In this document: positions 30,582-38,684 of the stretch, in pieces
Layout of the letters: the number at the start of each line of letters is the position of its first letter
Numbering within the stretch: position 1 is the stretch's first letter
DNA from: Saccharicrinis fermentans DSM 9555 = JCM 21142
GTDB lineage: Bacteria > Bacteroidota > Bacteroidia > Bacteroidales > Marinilabiliaceae
DNA: 64,000 nucleotides
Direction of reading: 5' to 3'
Assembly: GCF_000517085.1 (NCBI RefSeq)
Contig: NZ_KI912107.1
Span: 3,841,980 to 3,905,979, forward strand
The notes under the pieces: model-generated
Database searches by the model: none
What the model saw: the letters and a program-made list of their open reading frames with translations, nothing else
What the model was told of the DNA's origin: nothing
Position numbers and translations under genes: made by a program

Positions 30582-30776
30582 TTAAGATAGGTAGTTAAAA
30601 ATAAAAACAATTAAAATAACTGCAATTATAAATACGTATGTACGTGGATTCGCAAAATTTAGCGTCCACCCCACCCCTACTACTTTTTTAGGAACAATGA
30701 CCCTTGAATCTTTTCGGTTAAAATAAAACACCCCTATCCAAGGTTCCAGCTGTTGTTTATTTCCATTAGGTCTCAT
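30582..30776 (-). CDS. Small DUF5808-like membrane protein
   Basis: 64 residues. IGVFYFNRKDSRVIVPKK followed by GVGWTLNFANPRTY matches the DUF5808 pattern (short motif before GWTLNFA), and the C-terminus is one hydrophobic helix (YVFIIAVILIVFIFNYL). Function unknown. It is the last gene before the decayed recombinase and may belong to the core side of the boundary. Confidence 0.65.
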   Translation of the reverse strand: MRPNGNKQQLEPWIGVFYFNRKDSRVIVPKKVVGVGWTLNFANPRTYVFIIAVILIVFIFNYLS

Positions 30777-31036
30777 AGCTTTATATAGGATTTATTAAAT
30801 AGTTTGAACGGCATAAGTTACCGATTCTATGCCATAACAGCGCCATAACAGGTGAAATTTCATTAATTCGGCGAGCATAAAATTAATAGAATCAATAGGT
30901 TTCTCTTATAATTTAAGGCCATTTTAAGTAAGGATAACCAACAATTATTTTGTTTACTGATTTAGCTTTTTTAATTTTATGAACATTATTTCCATAAAGT
31001 AATACAAATAAAACAAGAAACCAAATAAACAAATAA

Positions 31037-31288
31037 GCTTACCCGAAGACTATTGGGCGAATTTATAAAGACTTAGATATAGCGAGCGTACCATAGGAAC
31101 TTATTCGAAATACATGAGAGATTTTGTACTGCATTTAAGAATGATGATCTTTCAGAAATAGGTATTAACGAAATCAATGAATACGTACATCATCAGGCAC
31201 AGATGTATTTTATCATTCATTTATTCTGCAGGTCTCAGACGTAGTGAACTTAATTTATATGAAGATGAATTATGGAATTCGACGTAAA
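31037..31288 (+). pseudogene. Decayed tyrosine recombinase (integrase)
   Basis: No open frame, but pieces in different frames read as a tyrosine recombinase: RYSERTIGTYSKYMRDFV (N-terminal SAM-like domain), then after a frameshift NDDLSEIGINEINEYV, then after a deletion YSAGLRRSELNLYEDE, which is the box I region with the first catalytic arginine. The rest of the catalytic domain is missing. It lies at the left edge of the cassette-like region, where an integrase would be expected, but the fragments look XerD- or phage-like and do not show that it was an integron integrase. Confidence 0.6.
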
Positions 31289-31290
31289 AC

Positions 31291-31337
31291 AAAAAAGTGC
31301 ACAATACTACCTTATATGGTATATATTGTGCACTTTT
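31291..31337. repeat. Strong inverted repeat
   Basis: AAAAGTGCACAATA and TATTGTGCACTTTT are perfect complements around a short spacer that itself nearly pairs (CTACC with GGTAT). It immediately follows the recombinase relic and could be a bidirectional terminator or an element end. Confidence 0.6.
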
Positions 31338-31359
31338 AATCATGATATATTAAATATAT

Positions 31360-31375
31360 ATGCACTATAGTGCAT
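31360..31375. repeat. 16-bp perfect palindrome ATGCACTATAGTGCAT
   Basis: Sits 43 bp upstream of the start codon of the broken membrane-protein gene, close enough to be an operator for it. It shares TGCAC with the larger inverted repeat just upstream. Confidence 0.45.
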
Positions 31376-31841
31376 TTACTTTTATTATAAGCATGGACTT
31401 AAAAAGACAATAATACAATGGAAAATATTTGGACAATAATAAGTACATCTGCTTTTATAGGAGCCATTGCTTCTGTATTAACAAGTTTTTTGACCTTGAA
31501 GTATACGCGTAGAAATTTGAAGACAACAAAATATATTGAAACAATAATTACTGAGCGTATCAAATGGATTAATTTATTAAGAAATGATTTCTCTATACTT
31601 ATTACTTCAATTCTTGTATTACAGGATAATAAAGAAAAATTGCATGAAACTGAATTTGAATCCCAAAGATTAGAATATGTTAATCATCTGACAATGCGAG
31701 ATACCTATGAAGACGATGAATTAGAGGATAACTATAATAGCAAAAGACTAATCAATGATATAAACTTAGCAATTGAGAAATGCTTGACACCTGCGGAAAT
31801 TGTTATTAAAGCGACGCAGGTTAGATTAAGGTTGGACTTAA

Positions 31842-33363
31842 TTCTACTTTAACAGATTAAAATGATCACTGAAAAAACGATAATTTAGTATTGTTTTTCT
31901 TTCGTAATAAACAGTAAATTAGTATATTGCAATTGAAACAAAGAACAAAACTCAAGTTTGCAATGGGTAACGGGCGAAAAACTTAAAAAAATATACGAAT
32001 AATGGTAAAACACTGCTAGCGGTCAACAACCGACTTGAAGTGTATTTATCTGAATTTCAGCACCATTTTAAAAATAGAACAAAATCCAACTTCGACAAAG
32101 CTACTCAATACGTCGAAGGTCTAGCTTTAAGCGATTTGAAAAACATCGAACGCATCACTGAGACATTAAACGCAGACTACCATAAGATGCAGCATTTTAT
32201 CACCGAATCCAATTGGGATGCAAGAGCTGTCATCGACCAAATAGCAAATCAGGTAGACCAATCACTCCCAAACCAAAAATTAAAAGGATTACTCATAGAC
32301 GAAAGCGGATGGGTGAAAAAAGGTGACAAAAGCATTGGTGTTGATCACCAGTATTGCGGGAACGTTGGGAAGACTGCAAACTCGCAGGTTGCAGTTTTTG
32401 GTTGCTTGTGCACGGACAAATATGCAGCGTTGGTCGACACGAGACTGTACCTTCCAAGGTCATGGTGTACTAACAACGCCAGGTGTGAAACTGCTGGCAT
32501 CCCCAAAGAGGACAGGGTTTTCAAGACAAAACCGGAGCTGGCTACAGATATTGTGAAGCACCAACTGGAAATGGGTATCGAGTTCGATTACGTTGGGGGG
32601 GATGGACTTTATGGCAATGACCTTGCGTTTACCCGTTCGGTTGAGGATATGGGTTTGGTGTACATGCTTGACATTCATAGCGATCAAAAAATCCACCTTG
32701 AAAAACCAGAACTACATATTCCAGAGCGAAAGAGCAATCGTGGGCGCCCACCCAAAAGGCCGAAGGCAAGCACCCCATCGGTAAACGCTAACGAATATAT
32801 AGAAACGCTTACAAACAAGGACTGGAAAAAGCTTGACATTCGTGATTCTGCCAAGGGAAAGCTGAAGGGATTGTTCCATTTTAAGACAGTTTACATTTGG
32901 GATAAGGTTCAGAACATTGTTGAGAAACGGTTGCTGGTCATTTCGAAAAGAAAGACAAAGCAGGGAGTAGAAATAAAATATTCGTTCACTAACGCAGAAC
33001 TTGCTCAATACACGCATCAGGCGCTGGCATACATGCAGGCACAACGCTTTTTCATTGAGCATAGCTTCAAAGAGCAAAAACAGATAGTAGGCTTGGATCA
33101 GTTCCAAACCCGCAAATGGCTGTCATGGCATCACCAAGTAGCCCTCAACTTAATGGTGGGCAGCTTTATGCTGAAAGAAAAACTATTGAATCAAGACGAA
33201 GTCCCATTGTTGTCGGCAAGAGACATTATGGATTTTATGGTATACAAATTTTATCGTGAAATGACCGATGAACGGATGCTGGAAAAACTGCAGCAGCGAC
33301 ATGAAAAGCGACAGCGTGACATAGATCTCTGTTATTCAAAGCAATAAATCTGTTAAAGTAGAA
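31842..33363 (+). mobile_element. IS701-family insertion sequence, complete (1522 bp)
   Basis: Terminal inverted repeats of 17 bp are perfect: TTCTACTTTAACAGATT at 31842-31858 and its complement at 33347-33363. Both ends are flanked by TTAA (31838-31841, 33364-33367), a 4-bp duplication of the YTAR type known for IS701. The restored reading frame of the host gene proves the boundaries. One transposase gene fills most of it, so it looks recently inserted and possibly active. Confidence 0.92.
32040..33347 (+). CDS. IS701-family transposase (DDE)
   Basis: 435 residues from a GTG start. The catalytic-domain motifs LLIDESGWVKKG (first Asp), NSQVAVFGCL and YVGGDGLYGND (second Asp) followed by FFIEHSFKEQKQ (catalytic Glu region) match the DDE_5-type endonucleases of IS701. 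The stop codon falls on the first bases of the right inverted repeat (TAA at 33345-33347), an economical arrangement usual for IS elements. It catalyses cut-and-paste of the surrounding element. Confidence 0.9.
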   Translation: MYLSEFQHHFKNRTKSNFDKATQYVEGLALSDLKNIERITETLNADYHKMQHFITESNWDARAVIDQIANQVDQSLPNQKLKGLLIDESGWVKKGDKSIGVDHQYCGNVGKTANSQVAVFGCLCTDKYAALVDTRLYLPRSWCTNNARCETAGIPKEDRVFKTKPELATDIVKHQLEMGIEFDYVGGDGLYGNDLAFTRSVEDMGLVYMLDIHSDQKIHLEKPELHIPERKSNRGRPPKRPKASTPSVNANEYIETLTNKDWKKLDIRDSAKGKLKGLFHFKTVYIWDKVQNIVEKRLLVISKRKTKQGVEIKYSFTNAELAQYTHQALAYMQAQRFFIEHSFKEQKQIVGLDQFQTRKWLSWHHQVALNLMVGSFMLKEKLLNQDEVPLLSARDIMDFMVYKFYREMTDERMLEKLQQRHEKRQRDIDLCYSKQ

Positions 33364-33546
33364 TTAAAGGAATATAAAGAAATGTCAGACATGTTAGGAG
33401 AAATTATTTCTGAATATTCAATAATTGACTTAAAATCCAAAAATTCAAATGTTGATATTAATAAACTGTCTATGTTGACTCAAGAAATGTTAACCGTCGA
33501 ATGGAAAAGAGTAATCGATGAAGTAGAAACAAAATAACAAAAGCTA

Positions 33547-34033
33547 ATCGAATAGGTGGCTGACAGGATTGTAGCCCTGCCAGTGCACCTTTCACAGCAC
33601 GACTTTTTACTCCATAAAAAGTACGTACGGGTAACTTCGTTATTCCTCTTCACAAATTAAAATACTATTTTAATTTATTCGAGCATATACGGCGGTTCCT
33701 TACATCATGGGGAATCGAAGATCGGCGGAGCCAATTTGCCGTCGGTATTTACTACGCTAATCGCTCACAAATAATCTTCACTGCATAGGTCACCCCATAC
33801 CACTACGTTTTTACATTCGTAAAAAGTGTCACTTGCTAACGGTTCGGAGCGTTACCTCCGCCCGTGATGGGACTTTTGAATACAAATATTTATATTAAAG
33901 CATTCGTGAACTTCGTTTCACCCTCTGGATATTAAATAATACTCCACATTCTGAGGTTTATTGAAGATAATTTGTATTTTCAAACTTTTTCAACAACTTC
34001 GGGTGTGGGTGTACTGCAGCACATGCAGGGCAC
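33547..34033 (-). mobile_element. Group II intron relic 1 (ORF-less, 0.49 kb)
   Basis: On the minus strand it starts with GTGCCCTGCATGTGCTGCAG (5' end at 34033) and ends near CCACCTATTCGAT (about 33547), the same ends as the copies at 36.8, 41.7 (variant) and 58.1 kb. The reverse transcriptase gene is missing; only 5' domain sequence and a 3' hairpin remain. It is inserted directly between the stop of the membrane-protein gene and an attC-like palindrome. The exact 3' boundary is uncertain by a few bases. Confidence 0.7.
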
Positions 34034-34232
34034 AAACACTCTGGAATAAAGCATAAGGAGCAAGTGAGTATTGGAAGCTGTTTCGGGGGAAACACCTCCC
34101 ACCAAATTTTCGTTTAGAAAATTTTGCTAGTTTTAAAGTTATTATCAAAACGTAAATTTGGCTCTGCTAGACTTCGGAAAGGACAACTCGTTTTTCCTCC
34201 CTTACGACTTCATCCAGTTTACCGTTAGGTGC
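34030..34232 (+). other. Candidate integron attC site 1
   Basis: Imperfect palindrome. The left arm (34030-34058, beginning GCACAAACACTCTGG) pairs with the right arm (34201-34232, ending with the core GTTAGGT at 34224-34230, which fits the attC R' consensus GTTRRRY). Extra unpaired bases lie on one arm, as in attC sites. The group II intron 5' end coincides with the outer edge of the left arm. The next gene starts 17 bp after the core. Confidence 0.55.
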
Positions 34233-34246
34233 CATAAAAAACAGAC

Positions 34247-35923
34247 ATGATACTCAATAATAAAATATTAGTTAAAAATTATAAGTGTTTTGATTCATCT
34301 GGAGGTGGTTTTGAAAAAATTTCACCTATCAATCTTATAATTGGCAAAAATAATTCTGGCAAAAGTAGTCTTGTTGATTTGATTAGATTCATTATCGAAA
34401 AAAAGAAAGAGATTATTGAAAGTGGAAGAGATAATTCAAACCCAGAGGTAATTATTGAGCACAAATTAACGGAACAAGAAATTTTACGAGCTTTTCCATC
34501 CGGAACAAGTGGAGGTGGTATTCCTGGAAGGAATTTTTTTGAGTATGGGAAGCAATTCATTGATAAAACATATACTTACAAATTAGAAGAAAAAGGAAAG
34601 AAAACATTTATCCATCTTGATGCAGAATTTGTAACCCATGCTCGAAAACAGATTGATGCTTTAGCAGGAATAATTAATGAGCCTTTAGCAAATAAAATTT
34701 TCTGCAACATTGCTGCTGAAAGAGATATACTGCCAGAAGAAACAAATGCTGAAATTATTTTTACACCAAATGGTTCTGGAGCTACAAATGCAATTCAACA
34801 AATTATTAATCGGACAAATAGAGACAGTCGATTGATAGAGCAAGAATTATTAAATGAATTAAACGCAATTATTAACCCCGATATAATATTTACACGGATT
34901 CTCGTACAATTAAAAAATAATAATCATTGGGAAATTTTTTTTGAGGATGCAAACAAGAAAAGTATTGCTCTTTCAAAAATGGGAAGTGGTATCAAGACTG
35001 TTTTATTAGTATTACTGAATTTAGTTGTCCGACCTGTAATTGAAAATAAAAACCGGAATTCATACGTATTTGCTTTTGAAGAGTTAGAAAATAATCTACA
35101 CCCTTCTCTACAAAGACGATTGTATAATTATATTCGAAAATATTCTGAAAATCATTCATCTTATTTCTTCCTTACAACACACTCAAATGTAGTAATAGAT
35201 GCTTTTGGTACTGACAAGAATTCTCAGTTAATTCATGTTATCAATGATGGTGATAAATCAAATTCTACAACAATATTATCATATAATGGAACGAAACAAA
35301 TTTTAAACGATTTGGGGATTAAGGCAAGTGATATTCTACAATGTAATGGAGTTATTTGGGTTGAAGGACCAAGTGACAGAAATTATATAAATAGATGGAT
35401 TGGAATTTTAGCTCCTGATTTAAAAGAAGGGTTACATTATTCAATAATGTTTTATGGAGGTAGATTGTTGGCTAATTTGTCATTTGATTTTGAGTGGTTT
35501 AATAATGAGGTAATACCACTTTTAAAAATTAATAAGAATGCCTTTGTTGTATTGGATAGAGACGGAAAAACAATGAATGCTAAAATAAACGATACTAAAA
35601 ATAGAATTACTAAAGAAATTGGAGAAAACAATAGTTGGATTACAAAAGGAAGAGAAATCGAAAATTATCTATCTGATAAAACTATTTCAGATTGGCTTTT
35701 AGATAAGCATGGATTTAAAACAAGCTTTACCAATGACAAAAACACAAAACTTGAAGAAAATATTGCAAATTCAAGTAAGACAATAAATTTAAAATATAAT
35801 TTAAGCAAAACTGTTTTCTCCTCTGAAATTGCAGACTACATTGATAAAGATTCGCTTGCAATTTTAGATTTAAACGAGAATCTAAAAAATCTCTTAAGTA
35901 AAATAAGAGAATGGAATGAATAA
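34247..35923 (+). CDS. AAA ATPase fused to a TOPRIM domain (OLD/PARIS-like defence candidate)
   Basis: 558 residues. The N-terminal ABC-type ATPase has Walker A GKNNSGKS (residues 33-40), Walker B FAFEELENNLHP and the switch histidine in FFLTTHSNVVIDAF. The C-terminal part is TOPRIM-like: IWVEGPSDRNYINRWIG (acidic first motif), FVVLDRDGKTMN (DxD) and KGREIENYL. This domain order is that of OLD-family nucleases and of fused PARIS proteins, which act in anti-phage defence; GajB-type helicase is absent, so it is not Gabija. It lies alone in its cassette between two attC-like marks. Whether it is a nuclease or a trigger is open. Confidence 0.75.
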   Translation: MILNNKILVKNYKCFDSSGGGFEKISPINLIIGKNNSGKSSLVDLIRFIIEKKKEIIESGRDNSNPEVIIEHKLTEQEILRAFPSGTSGGGIPGRNFFEYGKQFIDKTYTYKLEEKGKKTFIHLDAEFVTHARKQIDALAGIINEPLANKIFCNIAAERDILPEETNAEIIFTPNGSGATNAIQQIINRTNRDSRLIEQELLNELNAIINPDIIFTRILVQLKNNNHWEIFFEDANKKSIALSKMGSGIKTVLLVLLNLVVRPVIENKNRNSYVFAFEELENNLHPSLQRRLYNYIRKYSENHSSYFFLTTHSNVVIDAFGTDKNSQLIHVINDGDKSNSTTILSYNGTKQILNDLGIKASDILQCNGVIWVEGPSDRNYINRWIGILAPDLKEGLHYSIMFYGGRLLANLSFDFEWFNNEVIPLLKINKNAFVVLDRDGKTMNAKINDTKNRITKEIGENNSWITKGREIENYLSDKTISDWLLDKHGFKTSFTNDKNTKLEENIANSSKTINLKYNLSKTVFSSEIADYIDKDSLAILDLNENLKNLLSKIREWNE

Positions 35924-36153
35924 TTACGCACCTAATCGAATTCTAGGACTTAAACAAACATTTTTAAAGAATTAATTTCTAACTTTATTCTTGCCGAACA
36001 GCGACCGATGGTGATTATTATACCGAAGATTTCTTTGCATTGAGGTATGCTTTATTTAAGGCATACCTTTTCCTTTTACACAGGCATCGAACCTGTATAA
36101 AAGGAGCCGAACAACTCCCTTAAGATCCTATTTTCCGAATATAATTAACCTGC
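35924..36153. other. Non-coding end next to the IS110 relic, with a hairpin
   Basis: Contains GCACCTAAT at 35930-35938, which matches the complement of the attC core GTTAGGTGC upstream and may be the first arm of the ATPase cassette's attC. AGGTATGC (36043-36050) and GCATACCT (36061-36068) form a perfect hairpin followed by T-rich sequence. The rest is probably the non-coding end of the IS110 element, where a guide (bridge) RNA might have been encoded; that is inference. Confidence 0.35.
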
Positions 36154-36327
36154 CTAGCGTATTTTCACAAATGGAGTTCCTCTATTTATCACAGCAAAAA
36201 CTCTAGTAATAAGCTTAAATTTAATCGCATTCATAATTACCCCATGCTCCTTACCATCCTTTGCTTTTCGATCATAATATATGCGTAATTCAGGATCATT
36301 CTGAACGGCAGAACGAGCTGCATTATT
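36154..36327 (-). pseudogene. IS110-family transposase, C-terminal fragment
   Basis: 58 codons on the minus strand ending in a TAG: YYDRKAKDGKEHGVIMNAIK, then FKLITRVFAVINRGTPFV. This is the conserved C-terminus of IS110/IS116/IS902 transposases (IS110 members use a DEDD domain plus this transposase_20 domain). The 5' part is cut off by the small IS66-derived element at 36328. Confidence 0.75.
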
Positions 36328-36665
36328 GTAAATATGCGGTCTGCTACATATTGCAAAGTAAAAAAATGCTCCAATCCGGATGTCGATTGGAGCGTTGGAA
36401 TTCTCTAAGTTTTACTGGAATCTTTTGGAATTAATCAAAATTAGTGGGTGTTTTTTGGAATATTCTGACAACTATTAGACTTTTTCCAATTGTGCGGCAA
36501 AAGATCAGACAAGTCTAAATCTTAATTGCTGTTGTATAACGCAATCTTAGAAAAATACATCCGTAAGCCAAACACTTACATGCTGTTAATGTCATTCTCA
36601 TTTTTTGCCATCAAAGAAACGGTGCTAGTATGAAGGTGGCAATATGTGAAAGACCGAAGACTAAC
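36328..36665. mobile_element. Small IS66-derived non-autonomous element, copy A (338 bp)
   Basis: Left end GTAAATATGCGGTCTGCTAC matches the start of the full IS66 at 60275; right end matches its end (GCAATATGTGAAAGACCG). The interior is the tail of tnpC joined directly to the start of tnpA, so about 2.3 kb is deleted. A second copy with the same junction is at 54978-57886. No clear 8-bp duplication remains. Confidence 0.8.
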
Positions 36666-36670
36666 CTTAC

Positions 36671-36820
36671 ATTAAAATAATTGAGCAGAGGAATGGCCTT
36701 CCAGATTTTTGGGAAACCTTAGTATTTGTCGGGAAATTATATCACGCACTTGAGGAAGTTTCACATAAAAGGATAATTCGTCCTAATTGGGATTTATATA
36801 TGCAAGGTTATAATGAATAA
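36671..36820 (+). pseudogene. 3' fragment of an unknown gene, copy A
   Basis: Forty-nine codons, no start, beginning right after the IS66-derived element: IKIIEQRNGLPDFWETLVFV, then GKLYHALEEVSHKRIIRP, ending YMQGYNE and TAA. The sequence is clearly protein-like and is repeated at 57892-58041. The stop is followed within 20 bp by the attC/intron junction, so it was probably a cassette gene. I do not recognise the family. Confidence 0.6.
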
Positions 36821-36834
36821 AACACGCGTTTACA

Positions 36835-38421
36835 ATCGAATAGGTGGCCGACAGGATTGTAGCCCTGCCAGAGGAACATAGCCTCTCTTTTTGAGGCGGT
36901 CGATAGTGATGGTGCTTCCTAAAATAGTACTTTGCCAACAATCTGTTTAATTTAATTTTTGTTGGCGATTTACACTGCGTTACAATTGGGCGATAGACCA
37001 CCCACCGATTATTCATAATATAAGTATATGCTTTAAGGCATTCATGATTTCGTTCCTCAATTCAGCTTCTGCTCCAAGCATAGGCCATACCAGCTTCAAT
37101 GCCTAATCGGATCAGGTTTTTCCTTTTCCGCTCAGGCTTCTTTATTCACAAGTGTTCATTTTTTGTGTTCATGATTTCCGCTTTGCTCCAATTCAATGAT
37201 GCCAAATGCAGTATCTAAGACGATTACGGAGCCAGCCATCCAACTCTTCCAGTTTTGTTTTGATATTGGCATATTTGAAGTTGTTAATCCAACCTCGTTG
37301 GATTTCAATTAACTTACTAATGCGTTCATCAAAGCTCATTGGAGTAGTCTTTCGAGTGACTTCTTTAAGTTTTGCTTTAAAACTCTTCCTTCTTTTTGGG
37401 GCAACTACCAATTAGTATTTTCCCTTGATACCTTTCTTATAGATCGGTACAAAACCGAAGCCGAGTATTTGGAAGTTTACTGGTCGTCTGATGCCACTTT
37501 TGTCTCTATTGATAGGGAGTTTTAATTTATCCCTAAGAAATATGTAAATGTCATTTCCGACCTTCCTAGCCTGCGATTTCGTTTTGCAATAGATGCTAAA
37601 ATCATCAGCATACGGTCAATAGCAGTAGGAATACCTAGTTGACGGGTTTTACCACCTCCTTTGGGTATTTCTTTGCCTCTGATGGATTGTGGCAAATATG
37701 CACAAGTCAGCATCTCTTCAACCAATTGATTACGGTGTAAATCTAGATGGTGTTTAAGTTCGGAAACTGACATACCATCTATACCGCCTGCACCTTTATT
37801 ACGTACCACTTCCTTGCAAGCTATGGTTAAGTTTGCAGGGTAAAGTACCCGTTCAATTAAATGATTAGTGTCCCGTTTTCTTCTTTTCATTTCTTAGCTA
37901 ATCCCTGTTCCCTGCTAATCTTCTTTGGGGCTGGAAAGGCTCGAATCCTTTTACCTCCGCCAAAGATTTATAGCGATATAAAGTTCAGCCCTTCACTTAT
38001 CTATGAGACCTCCATGCTTAGCGTGGTATTCGTAAGAATGGCTCGTTTTCCAAAGCTACTATGGCTTTTGCTGACTGCTCTGCTCTATTAACTCGTAATT
38101 ACAGAGCTCTCCCCTGGTAAGTGCTATATATAATATTTGCTGCGCTAATCGCTCACAAATAATCTTCACTGCATAGGTCACCCCATACCACTACGTTTTT
38201 ACATTCGTAAAAAGTGTCACTTGCTAACGGTTCGGAGCGTTACCTCCGCCCGTGATGGGACTTTACGAATACAAATGTTTATATGAAAGCATTCGTGAAC
38301 TTCGTTTCACCCTCTGGATAAAACAAATACAACCAAACCCGCGGTTTATTGAAGATAATTTGTATTTTCAAACTTTTTCAACAACTTCGGGTGTGGGTGT
38401 ACTGCAGCACATGCAGGGCAC
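36835..38421 (-). mobile_element. Group II intron, copy A (1.59 kb, degraded)
   Basis: Minus-strand intron with 5' end GTGCCCTGCATGTGCTGCAG at 38421 and 3' end near 36835 (CCACCTATTCGAT). It retains the 5' structural region (about 38110-38421, including the conserved block shared with all other copies) and pieces of its reverse transcriptase. No recognisable domain V like that of the 41.7-kb copy is seen, so it probably cannot splice. It sits between the unknown gene fragment and an attC-like arm. Confidence 0.75.
37193..37890 (-). pseudogene. Group II intron reverse transcriptase/maturase, fragments
   Basis: Two separate frames on the minus strand. The first (37890-37522) is the RT N-terminus: NKGAGGIDGMSVSELKHHL, then AYLPQSIRGKEIPKGGGKTR and LGIPTAIDRML. 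The second (37411-37193) is the thumb/maturase: SFDERISKLIEIQRGWINNF, then LEELDGWLRNRLRYCIWHH. The catalytic YADD region between them is missing. The RT wording is of the bacterial C/D/E/F type rather than LtrA type. Confidence 0.8.
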
Positions 38422-38552
38422 ACACAATAAATATACGTAATGGCAGGAAAAGCGCCAAATATCAAGGATTGTAGCCCGCTCAAACTGCGTAGCGGTTTGA
38501 CAAGAAAGTGCAACGCAATCTGCCACTACTCATACAATTTACCGTTGTGTTT
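38419..38552 (+). other. Candidate integron attC site 2
   Basis: The arm beginning ACACAATAAATATACGTAATGG at the intron edge pairs imperfectly with the arm ending ACTCATACAATTTACCGTTG (core GTTGTGT at 38544-38550, close to GTTRRRY). Extra bases in the right arm leave bulges as in attC. A short leader and the methyltransferase gene follow. Confidence 0.5.
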
Positions 38553-38647
38553 AATGCTAAGAGAGTGCACGAAATGCCAACGCACATTTGGCACATTTAC
38601 AAGCTCTAACCCACAGGCTGATGCTTCAGCTTGCAAAAGAGCCAATT

Positions 38648-38680
38648 TTTTGCCATCGCGCACAAGAATCGTTACCTTTG
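38648..38680 (+). promoter_or_regulatory. Promoter of the restriction-modification operon
   Basis: TTTG (38648-38651) and TACCTTTG (38673-38680) are separated by 21 bp and match the Bacteroidetes -33/-7 consensus. The chosen ATG begins at 38685, so the transcript would be almost leaderless. The segment TTTTTTGCCATCGC around the -33 box recurs ahead of the phosphatase gene at 59604. Confidence 0.6.
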
Positions 38681-38684
38681 TAGA

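Larger units (their letters stand above)
31418..33537 (+). pseudogene. Small membrane-anchored protein gene interrupted by an IS701-family element
   Basis: Bases 31418-31837 joined to 33364-33537 give one clean 197-residue frame; the join crosses one copy of the TTAA duplication and continues DLKEYKEMSDMLGEI without error. The protein has one N-terminal membrane helix (IISTSAFIGAIASVLTSFL), then a cytoplasmic helical part with ITERIKWINLLRNDF, a motif I have seen in uncharacterised membrane-anchored proteins carried by mobile cassettes. No function can be given. The insertion truncates it after about 140 residues. It lies directly upstream of an attC-like site, as expected for a cassette gene. 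Confidence 0.8.

Noticed and set aside
34247-35923. Gabija (GajA) assignment
   Set aside because: No UvrD-like GajB gene follows; only the generic OLD/TOPRIM architecture is supported.
36154-36327. Functional IS110 transposase
   Set aside because: Only the last 58 codons remain; the catalytic DEDD domain is absent.
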